The translations under genes and the position numbers were made by a program. From NCBI RefSeq assembly GCF_017876755.1, contig NZ_JAGIOO010000001.1, positions 5,007,786 through 5,071,785 of the forward strand: a DNA stretch of 64,000 bases, read 5' to 3'. The stretch's first letter is position 1, and every line of letters starts with the position of its first letter. The notes beneath the pieces are model-generated. The model saw only the letters and a list, made by a program, of their open reading frames with translations. It was not told the origin of the DNA and searched no databases. The stretch comes from Crossiella equi. GTDB lineage: Bacteria > Actinomycetota > Actinomycetes > Mycobacteriales > Pseudonocardiaceae. Below are positions 8,631 to 17,057 of the stretch, one piece after another.

Positions 8631-10034
8631 GTGAACGATCAGGTGAAACCCAGCGACCTGCTTGACACCCTCCGCTCGGCCGTCGGGGCGGACGGGGTGG
8701 TCACCGACCCTGATGTCACCGAGAGTTACCGCCGGGACATGATGCCGCTGGCGCCCTCAGGTCAGCCACTGGCCGTCGTGCTGCCCGGCGACACCGCGCA
8801 GGTCCAGGCCGTGGTCCGGGCGTGCGCGGCGGCCGGGGTGCCCATCGTGCCCCGGGGCGCGGGCAGCGGCCTCTCCGGCGCGGCCAACGCCGTGGACGGC
8901 TGCGTGGTCCTGGCCATGACCAGGATGAACCGCATCCTGGAGATCGACCCGGACAACCGGCTCGCGGTGGTGGAACCGGGCGTGGTCAACCTCGACCTGC
9001 GCGGCGCGGTCGAGAAGGAGGGCCTGTTCTACCCGCCGGACCCCTCCAGCTACGACTGGTGCACGATCGGCGGCAACGTCTCCACCAACGCGGGCGGCCT
9101 GTGCTGCGTGAAGTACGGCGTGACCACCGACTCCGTGCTCGGCCTCGAGGTCGTGCTGGCCAGCGGCGAGCTGCTGCGCACCGGCCGCCGCACGGTCAAG
9201 GGCGTGGCCGGGTACGACCTGACCAAGCTGTTCATCGGCAGCGAGGGCACGCTCGGCGTGGTCACCCAGGCCACCCTGGCGCTGCGCCCGCTGCCGCAGG
9301 CCCCGGCCACCATGGTCGCCGCGTTCGGCTCGACCGGGGCCGCGGGCGCGGCCGTGGCGGGTGTGGTGCGCGAGGGCCTGGTCCCGTCGCTGATGGAGAT
9401 CATGGACGCGGCGTCGATCCGCGCGGTCGAACAGCACCTGCAGACCGAGCTCGGCGCGGGCTCGGGCAGCGCGGCCCTGCTGCTCTGCCAGTCCGACGCG
9501 GGCGGGGAGACCGCGCGCCTGGAACTGGAGAAGATCGAGCAGCTGTGCCTGGCCAACGGCGCCGAGCTGGCCTACGTGACCACCGACGTGGCCGAGGGCC
9601 GCATGCTGCTGGCCGCCCGCCGGGCCGTGCTGACCGCGCTGGAGGTCTACGGCGCCTGGCTGACCGATGACGTGTGCGTGCCGCGCACCCGCATCGCCGA
9701 GCTGATCAGCGGCTGCGAGGCCATCAGCGAACGGGTCGGGCTGCTCATCGCCGTGGTCGGGCACGCCGGGGACGGCAACATGCACCCCACCATCGCCTAC
9801 GACCCGACCGACGCGGACCAGTTCGAGCGGGCCAAGGTCGCCTTCGACGACATCCTGGAGCTGGGCCTGTCCCTGGGCGGCACGGTCACCGGCGAGCACG
9901 GCATCGGCAAGATCAAGCGCGAGTGGCTGGCGAAGGAGATCGGCGAGGTCGGCCTGGCCGCGCACCGGGCGATCAAGCGCGCGCTCGACCCGGACAACCT
10001 GTTCAACCCGGGTTCGATGTTCTCGCTCGACTGA
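8631..10034 (+). CDS. FAD-linked oxidase, GlcD (glycolate/D-lactate oxidase) type
   Basis: This roughly 467-residue flavoprotein has an N-terminal FAD-binding PCMH domain (PRGAGSGLSGAAN near residue 78, then PPDPSSYDWCTIGGNVSTNAGG for the adenine and isoalloxazine contacts) and a C-terminal vanillyl-alcohol-oxidase domain ending in GHAGDGNMHP (about 377) and GEHGIG (about 421). It likely oxidises a 2-hydroxy acid such as glycolate or D-lactate to the keto acid. No GlcE or GlcF partner is adjacent, so it may act as a stand-alone enzyme. The start is uncertain between GTG 8631 and GTG 8622. It converges on the tetR gene with a 32-base overlap. Confidence 0.85.
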   Translation: MNDQVKPSDLLDTLRSAVGADGVVTDPDVTESYRRDMMPLAPSGQPLAVVLPGDTAQVQAVVRACAAAGVPIVPRGAGSGLSGAANAVDGCVVLAMTRMNRILEIDPDNRLAVVEPGVVNLDLRGAVEKEGLFYPPDPSSYDWCTIGGNVSTNAGGLCCVKYGVTTDSVLGLEVVLASGELLRTGRRTVKGVAGYDLTKLFIGSEGTLGVVTQATLALRPLPQAPATMVAAFGSTGAAGAAVAGVVREGLVPSLMEIMDAASIRAVEQHLQTELGAGSGSAALLLCQSDAGGETARLELEKIEQLCLANGAELAYVTTDVAEGRMLLAARRAVLTALEVYGAWLTDDVCVPRTRIAELISGCEAISERVGLLIAVVGHAGDGNMHPTIAYDPTDADQFERAKVAFDDILELGLSLGGTVTGEHGIGKIKREWLAKEIGEVGLAAHRAIKRALDPDNLFNPGSMFSLD

Positions 10035-10608
10035 GCACCATGTCGAGCAGCCGGTGCAGGAACTCCCGGATCTCGGCCGGGGACCTCGGCGGCATGGCCA
10101 GCACCGTGATGTACATCGACATGCCCGCGACCAGCTCGGTGAACAGGCCCAGGTCGAAGTGCTCGGGGATCTCGCCGTTCTCCTTGAGCACCTGGAAGAC
10201 CTCCAGCGCCATCTCGCGCCGGGGGCTGACGTAGCTCTCCGCGTAGGCGCGCATCAGGTCGGGGTGGCTGGCCGAGGTCGCGGCCAGCCGCCCCAGCAGC
10301 TGCCGGTAGCGCGGGTCGACCAGTGCCTGCACCACCAGCTCGACCATGCTGTCCAGGGTCTGCTCGCCCGAGGTGAACCGCTGCAGGAAGTCGGCGGGGT
10401 TCATGAAGCCGTCCCGGCCGAACTCGATGGCCTGGGCGATCAGCTCCTCCTTGGTCGCCCAGCGCCGGTACACGGTCAGCCGCGCCACCCCGGCGCGACG
10501 GGCCACCTGCTCGATGCTCGTGCCCTCGACCCCGCCCTCGATGAAGATGTCGAGGGCGGCCTGCAGGATCGCCGCGTCGTTGCCCGGGTCCCGGGGCCGT
10601 CCCCTCAT
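10003..10608 (-). CDS. TetR-family transcriptional regulator
   Basis: This 201-residue regulator has an N-terminal HTH (TSIEQVARRAGVARLTVYRRWATKEELI, about residues 28-55) and an all-helical ligand-binding C-terminus. Its ATG overlaps the stop of the FAD monooxygenase gene in an ATGA, so the two are one operon with the regulator second. It probably represses its own operon through the palindrome at 12122-12133 and senses an aromatic or polyketide-like substrate of the monooxygenase. The ligand is unknown. The 3' end overlaps the convergent oxidase gene by 32 bases. Confidence 0.82.
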   Translation of the reverse strand: MRGRPRDPGNDAAILQAALDIFIEGGVEGTSIEQVARRAGVARLTVYRRWATKEELIAQAIEFGRDGFMNPADFLQRFTSGEQTLDSMVELVVQALVDPRYRQLLGRLAATSASHPDLMRAYAESYVSPRREMALEVFQVLKENGEIPEHFDLGLFTELVAGMSMYITVLAMPPRSPAEIREFLHRLLDMVLSRARTSNPG

Positions 10609-12089
10609 GCGGCCCGCCCCGTCCTCAGCACGTTCTCCAACCACCGGTGCAGCCTCGCCGGTGCCGGCCTGCCCCGCCAGCCCAGGTGTGCGTCCGGCCG
10701 CACCAGCCACACCTCGCTGCCCGGCCGGTCCAGCACCACCACGTCGTCCCCGAGCAGCTCCCGCACCACCGGTGCCACCGCCTCGTGCCTGCCCAGCAGC
10801 GCCCACCGCCCGCGCAGCTCGGCGTGCAGCCGGGTGGGCGTGCCGTCCAGGCGGTGGCAGGCCAGGTCGCGCACCCGGTCGCCGGGCCGGGGCCCGAACC
10901 CCGGCAGCCACCGGGCCAGCGGGCCGCGCCGGTAGTGCACCCGCGGGTACTCGCCGAACGCGGCCAGCCTGCGGCGCACCGGCCGCAGGGACAGCAGCGG
11001 GGAGAGCAGGTGGTCGCGCACGAACCGGGTCAGCCGGTCGTTGCCCAGCACCAGGCGGGTGGCGTCCTCGGTCGCGGACAGCACCTCCTGGGCCACCGGC
11101 CTGCGCTCGGCCTCGTAGGTGTCCAGCAGCTCGGCGCTGGCCCGGCCGCTGGCCACCAGGGCGAGCTTCCAGGCCAGGTTGTCCGCGTCGTTCATGCCGG
11201 TGCTCAGGCCCTGCGCGCCCATCGGCCCGTGCACGTGCGCGGCGTCCCCGGCCAGCAGCACCCGCCCGCGCCGGTACCGGTCGGCCAGGTGGTGGTCGAT
11301 GGGGAACACCGAGGTCCAGGTGGCCCCGGCGAAGTGCACACCCCGGTAGCCGGTGCGCTCGGGCAGCAGCTCGTTGAGGCGCCCCAGCACGTCGTCCTCG
11401 GGCACCGGGCAGCCCTCCGGCGCGGGCGCGACCAGCCGCCACAGCTTCGGCTGGGGCAGCGGCAGGGCGGCGAAGACCCCGTCCCGGGAGAACCACACCG
11501 CCGTCGAGTCCCGGGGCAGCCCCCAGTCCAGGTGCACGTCGGCGAGCAGGAAGTTGCTGGCCACCTCGTGCCCGGGGAAGCCGAACCCGCCCAGCTCGCG
11601 CACCGCGCTGCACGCCCCGTCGCAGCCCACCAGCCACTCCGCCCGCACGGTCTGCGGCCCGCCGGGCCCCGCCAGCGTCGCGGTGACCCCGTCGGCGTCC
11701 TGGCCGAGCGCGACCAGCTCGTGCCCCCAGTCCACCTGCCCGCCGAGCTCCTCGAACAGCCGCCGCAGCTCCGCCTCCACCTCGGTCTGGGCGACCATGA
11801 GCGTCTGGTGCCTGCTGCCCGGTACCGAGCGGTGCACGGGCAGCCGCGCCCGCTCGATGCCGCCGGAGTTGATGCGCAGCGTGCCCACGGAGGTGCCGCG
11901 CTGGGGCAGGTCGGCCAAGGCGCCGAGCCGGTCGAGCACCTCGACCCCGGTGACATGCAGGCCGAGCGCGCGGGTGGTGCGCAGCGGGGCCGAGGCCCGG
12001 TCGACCAGCCGCACGGGCACACCCCGGCTGAGCAGCGCACACGCGAGCACGAGCCCGGTGGGCCCGGCCCCGACGACCAGCACGGCCAC
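10605..12089 (-). CDS. FAD-dependent aromatic monooxygenase (PHBH/RdmE class)
   Basis: This 494-residue flavin hydroxylase acts on aromatic or polyketide rings using NAD(P)H and oxygen. It shows the FAD dinucleotide fold VVGAGPTGLVLA at residues 5-16, the DG motif LVGCDGACSAVR near 155, and the second FAD motif RVLLAGDAAHVHGPMGAQGLSTGMNDADNLAWKLA near 280. The last 100 residues form the thioredoxin-like third domain typical of PgaE/MhpA-type enzymes. The GTG start is preceded by GGGGGC. It is followed by an overlapping tetR gene. A biosynthetic role cannot be separated from a catabolic or drug-modifying role, because no other pathway gene is near. Confidence 0.83.
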   Translation of the reverse strand: MAVLVVGAGPTGLVLACALLSRGVPVRLVDRASAPLRTTRALGLHVTGVEVLDRLGALADLPQRGTSVGTLRINSGGIERARLPVHRSVPGSRHQTLMVAQTEVEAELRRLFEELGGQVDWGHELVALGQDADGVTATLAGPGGPQTVRAEWLVGCDGACSAVRELGGFGFPGHEVASNFLLADVHLDWGLPRDSTAVWFSRDGVFAALPLPQPKLWRLVAPAPEGCPVPEDDVLGRLNELLPERTGYRGVHFAGATWTSVFPIDHHLADRYRRGRVLLAGDAAHVHGPMGAQGLSTGMNDADNLAWKLALVASGRASAELLDTYEAERRPVAQEVLSATEDATRLVLGNDRLTRFVRDHLLSPLLSLRPVRRRLAAFGEYPRVHYRRGPLARWLPGFGPRPGDRVRDLACHRLDGTPTRLHAELRGRWALLGRHEAVAPVVRELLGDDVVVLDRPGSEVWLVRPDAHLGWRGRPAPARLHRWLENVLRTGRAA

Positions 12090-12121
12090 GTCGCCCCCAG
12101 CTGGGATAACTTAGTTAACAG

Positions 12122-12133
12122 AACAGTACTGTT
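12122..12133. promoter_or_regulatory. Palindromic operator upstream of the monooxygenase-tetR operon
   Basis: AACAGTACTGTT is a perfect 12-bp palindrome in an AT-rich patch 33-44 bases upstream of the monooxygenase start, with imperfect extension outward (GTTAACAG on the left, TTTAC on the right). Position and symmetry fit autoregulation by the TetR protein encoded second in the operon. Confidence 0.55.
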
Positions 12134-12152
12134 TACAAATTTAGCGCCAAAA

Positions 12153-12185
12153 AAGCACCCCGCGCCAGAGGGCGCCGGGGTGCTT
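12153..12185 (-). terminator. Rho-independent terminator of the second DedA gene
   Basis: The arms AAGCACCCCGCGCC and GGCGCCGGGGTGCTT pair almost perfectly around an AGAG loop. On the minus strand the stem is followed by a run of six T, a complete intrinsic terminator 15 bases after the dedA stop. It also insulates the monooxygenase operon promoter. Confidence 0.8.
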
Positions 12186-12199
12186 CCCGGAGTGCTGGG

Positions 12200-12907
12200 T
12201 CAGATCTTGGGGATGATCTGGGTGGGCGCGTCCGGCCCGTCCGCGGCGAGACCCTTTTTCTTCTTCCGGCGCTCCCGGACCACCTCGAAGATGATCGGCA
12301 GGATCGACAGGAACACGATGAGGATGAGCGCGGCCTCGATGTTGTTCTTCACGATGGGCACGTTGCCGAGCGCGGCGCCCAGGAAGGTGAGCCCGGCGGC
12401 CCAGAGGATGCCGCCGATGATCGAGTACGTGAAGTACTTCTTCGGGTCCATGCGCCCGATGCCCGCCACGGCGGTGATGAAGGTGCGCACCACCGGGACG
12501 AACCGGGCCAGGATGATCGCCCGGGCGCCGTAGCGCTCGAAGAACTCGTGCGTCTTCTCGAGGTACTCGGGCTTGAAGATCTTGGAGTTGGGCCGGTTGA
12601 ACAACGCGGGCCCGGACTTCCACCCGATGGCGTACCCCACGACGTTCCCGAGGATGCCGGAGATGGTGAGCAGCAGCGCCACCACCCAGGTGTCCACCCC
12701 GAACGCGCCGTTCGCGGCGAAGAACCCGGCGATGAACAGCAGCGAGTCCCCAGGCAGGAAGAACGCGAAGGCACCGCACTCCGCGAACACGATCAGGCAC
12801 AGCCCAATGAGCGCGAAATTGCCCATCTGCTGGATGAGGTAGACCGGATCCAGCCAGTCGATCCCGAAGAGGGCGAGCGGCGCGGCCGTGGAGATTACGG
12901 GCGTCAC
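12200..12907 (-). CDS. DedA family membrane protein
   Basis: This roughly 235-residue DedA/VTT membrane protein is distinct from the one at 7862-8542. Motifs: FAECGAFAFFLPGDSLLFIAGFFAANG, GNVVGYAIGWKSG, and FFERYGARAIILARFVPVVRTFITAVAGIGRMD with the conserved Arg-Pro pair. A basic tail RERRKKKKG follows the last membrane helix, as expected for a cytosolic C-terminus. The start is taken at GTG 12907 (VTPVISTAAPLALFG); longer frames run into low-complexity non-coding sequence. It stands alone, with its own terminator. Confidence 0.83.
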   Translation of the reverse strand: MTPVISTAAPLALFGIDWLDPVYLIQQMGNFALIGLCLIVFAECGAFAFFLPGDSLLFIAGFFAANGAFGVDTWVVALLLTISGILGNVVGYAIGWKSGPALFNRPNSKIFKPEYLEKTHEFFERYGARAIILARFVPVVRTFITAVAGIGRMDPKKYFTYSIIGGILWAAGLTFLGAALGNVPIVKNNIEAALILIVFLSILPIIFEVVRERRKKKKGLAADGPDAPTQIIPKI

Positions 12908-13413
12908 CCGGGCAACGGTACAGGCAAGCACAGCGTCACCCAGCCGACCCCTACCACGCCACCCCCGAACCGGCGACCCGGCCACGCCGAACCACGCCGC
13001 GTACCAGCCGCAACGACCCGACAAACCGGACATCTCGCGCAGTTTCACGCCGCCCCCGGCCGCGACAGCGGGTGACGACCCGCGGTACCAGCGGGTCGAC
13101 CAGGTCCGAAGCGTCAGGGGTTCGGGGGCAGGGCCGGCGGGCCCGGGAGCCACCTGGGCTGCCCGAGGAACACGCGGAATGTGAAGGCGCTTGCCGAAGG
13201 GAAAGGCCCCCTCGGTGACTGGCCGTTGCCACGTCACGCGGTGCACCGGGGCCAACGGCGAGGTTGCCGGGAGGAGGTGCCCGGGGATCAGGGCAGGCGG
13301 GAAACAGGCGACCGGTGGCCGCCGCGTCGACGACGGCGCGCTGCCCCGGCGGCGGGTGCCGCGGAGGCGGCACTCCTGATCGGCGGGAATTGTTCGCCGG
13401 AATTCGATTCAGC
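12908..13413. other. 506-base gap with no recognisable gene
   Basis: Between the DedA gene and the small membrane protein I find only open frames of biased, low-complexity composition (rich in Arg, Pro and Gly) without ribosome sites, signal peptides or domain motifs. The stretch presumably holds the DedA promoter. I see no tRNA, CRISPR or terminator signal in it. Confidence 0.4.
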
Positions 13414-13683
13414 TCACCAGAGCGTGATGACACCGATCACCGCACCGGCCGCGAGGCCCAGCAGCACCGCGAACAGCAGCAGCACCCAGGCGGGCAGCGA
13501 GGGCGGTGGCAGGCCGATGCCCCGGGCCGACGTGAAGCGGTCCGTGGGGCCCGTGTCGCTGGCCAGCGGCAGCACCGGCATGGGCGGGAAGGGGCTGTCG
13601 GGCGGCGGCATGCTCGGGCTGCCCGCGGCCTGCGCGCGCAGGGCGTCAGCGAGCAGCTTCTCCGGATCGTCCGAGGCGGCCAC
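13414..13683 (-). CDS. Small single-pass membrane protein, unknown function
   Basis: This 89-residue protein has an acidic N-terminus (AASDDPEKLLADALRAQ), a Pro-rich linker of about 40 residues, and one C-terminal membrane helix (AWVLLLFAVLLGLAAGAVIGVITLW) that runs to the end of the protein. The GTG start follows GGTGGA. The layout suggests a tail-anchored protein with a cytosolic N-terminal helix. It lies 36 bases downstream of nagA and may be co-transcribed with the amino-sugar operon. I do not recognise a family. Confidence 0.6.
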   Translation of the reverse strand: MAASDDPEKLLADALRAQAAGSPSMPPPDSPFPPMPVLPLASDTGPTDRFTSARGIGLPPPSLPAWVLLLFAVLLGLAAGAVIGVITLW

Positions 13684-13719
13684 GCGTCCACCGTAGTGTG
13701 CGCGCGGCCTTCCCGGTGA

Positions 13720-14859
13720 TCAGGACACCCACTCGCCCCGGTGCAGCACCCGGGCCGGTCGCAGGCCGCTGTCCAGCACGACCAGGTCCGCGGCCAGCCC
13801 CGCGGTGATGGCTCCGGTCACCTTGGCCAGCCCCAGCAGCCCGGCGGGCCGGGTGGAGCAGGCGGCAACCGCGTCGGTGATGCCCAGGCCGACCTCCTGC
13901 ACCAGGTTCCGGAAGGCCGCGTCCATGGTCAGGGTGCTGCCCGCCAGCGAGCCGCCGCCCGCAAGCGTTGGCACGCCGTCGGTCACGGTCACCTCGAGGC
14001 CGCCGACGTCGTACACACCGTCGCCGACACCCGCGGCGGCGATCGCGTCGGTGATCAGCACCGTCCGGGCCAGGCCCGCGTGCCGGGCGGCCAGGCGGAT
14101 CGCGGTCGGGTGCAGGTGCACCAGGTCGCAGATCAGCTCGACCGTCACGCGTTCGTCGTCGAGCAGGACGCCGATGGGGCCAGGCTCGCGGTGGTGCAGG
14201 GGGCGCATGCCGTTGAACAGGTGTGTCGCCACCGTGGCACCGGCGTCCACGGCCGGGCGGACCTGGGCCTCGGTGCCGTCGGTGTGGCCGATCGCGGCGA
14301 TGACCTCCTGGTCCACGAGCTGGCGCACGGCCTCCACGCCGTTGTCCAGCTCGGGCGCCAGGGTCACCATCCGCACGGTGCCTCGGCCCGCGTCGATCAG
14401 GGCCTGCACGTCGTCCCTGGCGGGCGGGCGCAGGATGGCCGGGTCGTGGGCGCCGCACCGGGCGGCCGACAGGAACGGGCCCTCCAGGTGCACACCCGCG
14501 AGCAGCCCGTCCTGGGTGAGCTCGGCCAGCGCGGCGATCTGGCCCGCCATGGTCGGGATCGCGCCGGAGACCAGGCTTGCCAGGAGTGTGGTGGTGCCGT
14601 GCCTGCGGTGGGCGGTGGCTGCCTTGAGCACCCGCTGCTGGTCGGGGTTGGAGAAGGACTCGCCGCCACCGCCGTGGCAGTGGATGTCCACGAACCCGGG
14701 CACCACCCAGTGGCCGCTGACGTCGACGACGTCCTCACCTGGGCCCGACCCGTTCGCCGAGCCCGCGCCGACCTCGGTGATCAGGCCGCCCTCGACCCGG
14801 ACCCAGCCGTCGTCGAGCACACCGGACGGAGTGACGACCTTGCCGCCCACGAGTTTCAT
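13720..14859 (-). CDS. nagA: N-acetylglucosamine-6-phosphate deacetylase
   Basis: This 379-residue cytosolic amidohydrolase converts GlcNAc-6-phosphate to glucosamine-6-phosphate. The strand VPGFVDIHCHGGGG (about residues 53-66) carries the HxH metal ligands, HLEGPFLS near 127 the metal Glu, and AAIGHTDG and HLFNGM the later histidines. LITDAIAAAG near 270 carries the catalytic Asp. The length is normal. Its ATG overlaps the stop of the upstream ROK kinase (TGATG), so the pair is co-translated. The upstream dre-like element suggests DasR control by GlcN-6-P, as in Streptomyces. Confidence 0.92.
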   Translation of the reverse strand: MKLVGGKVVTPSGVLDDGWVRVEGGLITEVGAGSANGSGPGEDVVDVSGHWVVPGFVDIHCHGGGGESFSNPDQQRVLKAATAHRRHGTTTLLASLVSGAIPTMAGQIAALAELTQDGLLAGVHLEGPFLSAARCGAHDPAILRPPARDDVQALIDAGRGTVRMVTLAPELDNGVEAVRQLVDQEVIAAIGHTDGTEAQVRPAVDAGATVATHLFNGMRPLHHREPGPIGVLLDDERVTVELICDLVHLHPTAIRLAARHAGLARTVLITDAIAAAGVGDGVYDVGGLEVTVTDGVPTLAGGGSLAGSTLTMDAAFRNLVQEVGLGITDAVAACSTRPAGLLGLAKVTGAITAGLAADLVVLDSGLRPARVLHRGEWVS

Positions 14860-15806
14860 CAGCCCTCCAACAGGTCCATGGCCAGCAGCGCGGCCCCGAG
14901 GCAGCCCGCCTCGTCGCCGAGCGCCGCCAGCCGCAGTTCGGGTCGGCGCTGGAACGAGATGAGCTCGTCCAGCCGGTCGCCAAGGGGGCGGAGCAGCAGG
15001 TCACCGGCCATGGCCAGGCCACCGCCGAGCACCACGGCCTCAAGCCCGAGCAGCGTGGTCAGCAGCACCACGCCCCGGGCGAGAGCGTCCACCGCCTCGG
15101 CCCACACGGCCTGGGCGTCGGGGTCACCGGCGCGCACGGCCTCGGCCACGTCCACCGCGCCGCGCACCGGGCGCCCGGTGCGCTCGGTGTAGCGGCGGGC
15201 CACGGCGGCCGAGGAGGCGCGCAGCTCCAGGCAGCCGCGCTGGCCGCAGGCACACGGCTCGTCGGTGCCGAGGGACAGGTGCCCGACCTCGCCCGCGTAC
15301 CCGCCCCCGGCGTGCGGCCGCCCGCCCAGCAGCAGGGCGGCGGCGATGCCGGTGCCGATCGGCAGGAACACGGCGTCGGTGTAACCGCGCGCGGCACCGA
15401 GCCGGGCCTCGGCCAGGCCACCGGCCCGCACGTCGTGCTCGAAGACCACGGGCAGCCCGGTGCGCGCGTGCAGCGCGTCCCGGAAGGGGTAGTCGCGCCA
15501 GCCGAGGTTGGCCGAGAACACGCCGGTGCCGGTCTCGGCGTCGACGATGCCGGGCACCACCACCCCCACCGCCTCGACGGGGGCAGTGGCGGACCACTCC
15601 CTGACCAGGTCGGCGATCAGGTCGACCAGCGCCTCCGCGGTGGCCGTGCCGGTGCTGCCGCGCGGCGTGGGCCTGCGCAGCCGGTCGACGACCTCGGGCG
15701 CCTCGCCAGCGGCCGAGCCCCGCACCAGGGCGGCCTTGATGTCGGTGCCGCCGACGTCCACGGCGACCACGGTTCGTGAGCTGGACACGGCTCGATCCTG
15801 CGGCAT
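14859..15806 (-). CDS. ROK-family sugar kinase, probable N-acetylglucosamine kinase
   Basis: This roughly 315-residue ROK kinase has the ATP-binding DVGGTDIKAAL (about residues 17-27) and the ROK zinc motif GH followed by the cysteines of PCACGQRGCLE near 195-205. GTGIAAALLLGG and VVLGGGLA contribute the phosphate loops. Position in front of nagA suggests it phosphorylates GlcNAc or a similar amino sugar. The ATG at 15806 is only 8 bases from the dre-like operator. A GTG at 15788 (VSSSRTVV) is an alternative start that leaves more room for a ribosome site. Confidence 0.83.
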   Translation of the reverse strand: MPQDRAVSSSRTVVAVDVGGTDIKAALVRGSAAGEAPEVVDRLRRPTPRGSTGTATAEALVDLIADLVREWSATAPVEAVGVVVPGIVDAETGTGVFSANLGWRDYPFRDALHARTGLPVVFEHDVRAGGLAEARLGAARGYTDAVFLPIGTGIAAALLLGGRPHAGGGYAGEVGHLSLGTDEPCACGQRGCLELRASSAAVARRYTERTGRPVRGAVDVAEAVRAGDPDAQAVWAEAVDALARGVVLLTTLLGLEAVVLGGGLAMAGDLLLRPLGDRLDELISFQRRPELRLAALGDEAGCLGAALLAMDLLEG

Positions 15807-15814
15807 GGAACGAG

Positions 15815-15830
15815 CCTGGTCTAGACCTCT
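15815..15830. promoter_or_regulatory. DasR-type responsive element (dre)
   Basis: CCTGGTCTAGACCTCT contains the perfect core TGGTCTAGACC, the heart of the dre consensus (ActGGTCTAGACCAnT) bound by the GntR-family regulator DasR. It lies directly upstream of the ROK kinase-nagA operon, the type of gene DasR controls in Streptomyces. The regulator itself is not in the window. Confidence 0.7.
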
Positions 15831-15939
15831 GCGCGATCCGTGGACGCGGGACTGCCCGGAAATGCGCGTGAGAGCGATTTCAGGTGCGATTCCGGCGCAC
15901 CGGGGTTCAGCCAGACTGGGGCGCCCGGTGCCACGGGGC

Positions 15940-16593
15940 TCAGCCCTTCAGTGCCTTCTGCAGCGCGTCCAGCGCCCGGCTGGCGGTGGACTTCACCGTG
16001 CCGCGCGAGATGCCCGTCGACTCCGCGATCTCCTGCTCGGACAGGCCCCCGTAGTACCGGAGCACGAGCACCTCGCGCTGCCTCGGGGGCAGCTGGCCGA
16101 GGGCGCTGACCACGGCTTGGTGCTCCGCGGTGAGCATGGCCAGGGACTCGGCCGAGCGGGCGGTGGTCAGGTGTGGGGGCTGGTACTCGCGGGCGGTCTT
16201 GCGGCGGCGCAGGACCGAGCGGCTGCCGTTGACCACCGCGGTGCGGAGGTAGCCGACCGCGGCCGCGCCGTCACGCAGGCCAGACCAGTTGCGGTGCAGG
16301 CCGGTGAAGGCCTCCTGGACCACGTCCTCGGCCGTGGCCGGGTCGTCGACCAGCAGGATGGCCAGGCGGACCAGGCGCATGCGGTGCTGGCGGTAGAGGT
16401 CTTCCAGGGTCAGGGGGGCTTCGGGGGTTTGCGGACCGCCCGCGCCGTCCAGGGTGCGGAGGTGGCCGAAGGTGCGCTCGACCGTCTGTTCGACGTTCGG
16501 CGTTCCCACGTTCGGCGTCTGGCTACCGGTGGCACGGCTGTCCCCGCGCGGCGCGTCCCAACCCACGCAGAGCAAGGTACCCGCGCAGGTCAA
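15940..16593 (-). CDS. ECF-like RNA polymerase sigma factor (SigE family)
   Basis: This protein of up to 217 residues has sigma region 2 (LEDLYRQHRMRLVRLAILLVDDPATAEDVVQEAFTGLHRNW) and region 4 (LPPRQREVLVLRYYGGLSEQEIAESTGISRGTVKSTASRAL), with an arginine-rich linker RSVLRRRKTAREY. This two-domain layout is that of ECF/SigE-family factors. The start is unclear: the longest frame begins at a TTG, with GTG alternatives at 16566 and 16509. The first 50 residues are low complexity, with a duplicated TPNV. No anti-sigma gene is adjacent, so the controlling signal cannot be inferred. Confidence 0.83.
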   Translation of the reverse strand: MTCAGTLLCVGWDAPRGDSRATGSQTPNVGTPNVEQTVERTFGHLRTLDGAGGPQTPEAPLTLEDLYRQHRMRLVRLAILLVDDPATAEDVVQEAFTGLHRNWSGLRDGAAAVGYLRTAVVNGSRSVLRRRKTAREYQPPHLTTARSAESLAMLTAEHQAVVSALGQLPPRQREVLVLRYYGGLSEQEIAESTGISRGTVKSTASRALDALQKALKG

Positions 16594-16718
16594 GTGCTGG
16601 CGATCTCGGTGCCTGGGATCACCCGTGGTTGGACCGCGGTGCCCTTTCCGACCACGGGTAGCGTCCGGAGGGGCAAGGGGAACCAGGTCTCCCCTGGAGA
16701 GCGCACGGAGGAAGCAGC

Positions 16719-17000
16719 ATGGCGAAGTTCGTGGTCGAGTGGGTGTTCGCGACCAACGTCGAGGAGCGACTCGCGGTGCGGCCCGCGCACCGGGAGTGGG
16801 TCAGCGCCCAGTCCAAGCAGGGCGTCATCCTGGCCGCCGGGCCTTGGCACAACGACACCGGCGCGCTGCTGGTCTTCGACGTGGCCGACCGCGAGGAACT
16901 GGCCAAGGTGCTGGCCGAGGACCCCTACGCGAGCGCCGACGTCATCGCCGAGACCCGGGTCCGCGAGTGGAACGTGGTCAACGGTTCCTGGACCCTCTGA
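16719..17000 (+). CDS. YciI family protein
   Basis: This 93-residue protein of the YCII/muconolactone-isomerase-like dimeric alpha-beta fold starts MAKFVVEWVFATNVEER and contains the family segment RPAHREWVSAQSKQGVILAAGPW with its conserved His and the GALLVFDVADREEL strand-helix. WHNDTGALLVF corresponds to the pocket region. A ribosome site GAGGAA precedes the ATG. The biochemical role of single-domain YciI proteins is not established. It is followed by a bidirectional hairpin. Confidence 0.8.
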   Translation: MAKFVVEWVFATNVEERLAVRPAHREWVSAQSKQGVILAAGPWHNDTGALLVFDVADREELAKVLAEDPYASADVIAETRVREWNVVNGSWTL

Positions 17001-17009
17001 GCAGCGAGA

Positions 17010-17045
17010 ACGCCGCTGCGCCCGAATGTCCGGGCGCAGCGGCGT
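17010..17045. terminator. Bidirectional hairpin terminator
   Basis: Perfect 15-bp arms (ACGCCGCTGCGCCCG at 17010-17024 and its complement at 17031-17045) flank a 6-base loop between the convergent yciI and aldo-keto reductase genes. There is no strong T-run on either side. Confidence 0.65.
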
Positions 17046-17057
17046 GGCGTGTTCAGG

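Noticed and set aside
12951-13433. 160-residue minus-strand frame in the 12.9-13.4 kb gap
   Set aside because: The Arg/Pro/Gly-rich translation lacks motifs and a ribosome site, as expected for chance frames in GC-rich DNA.
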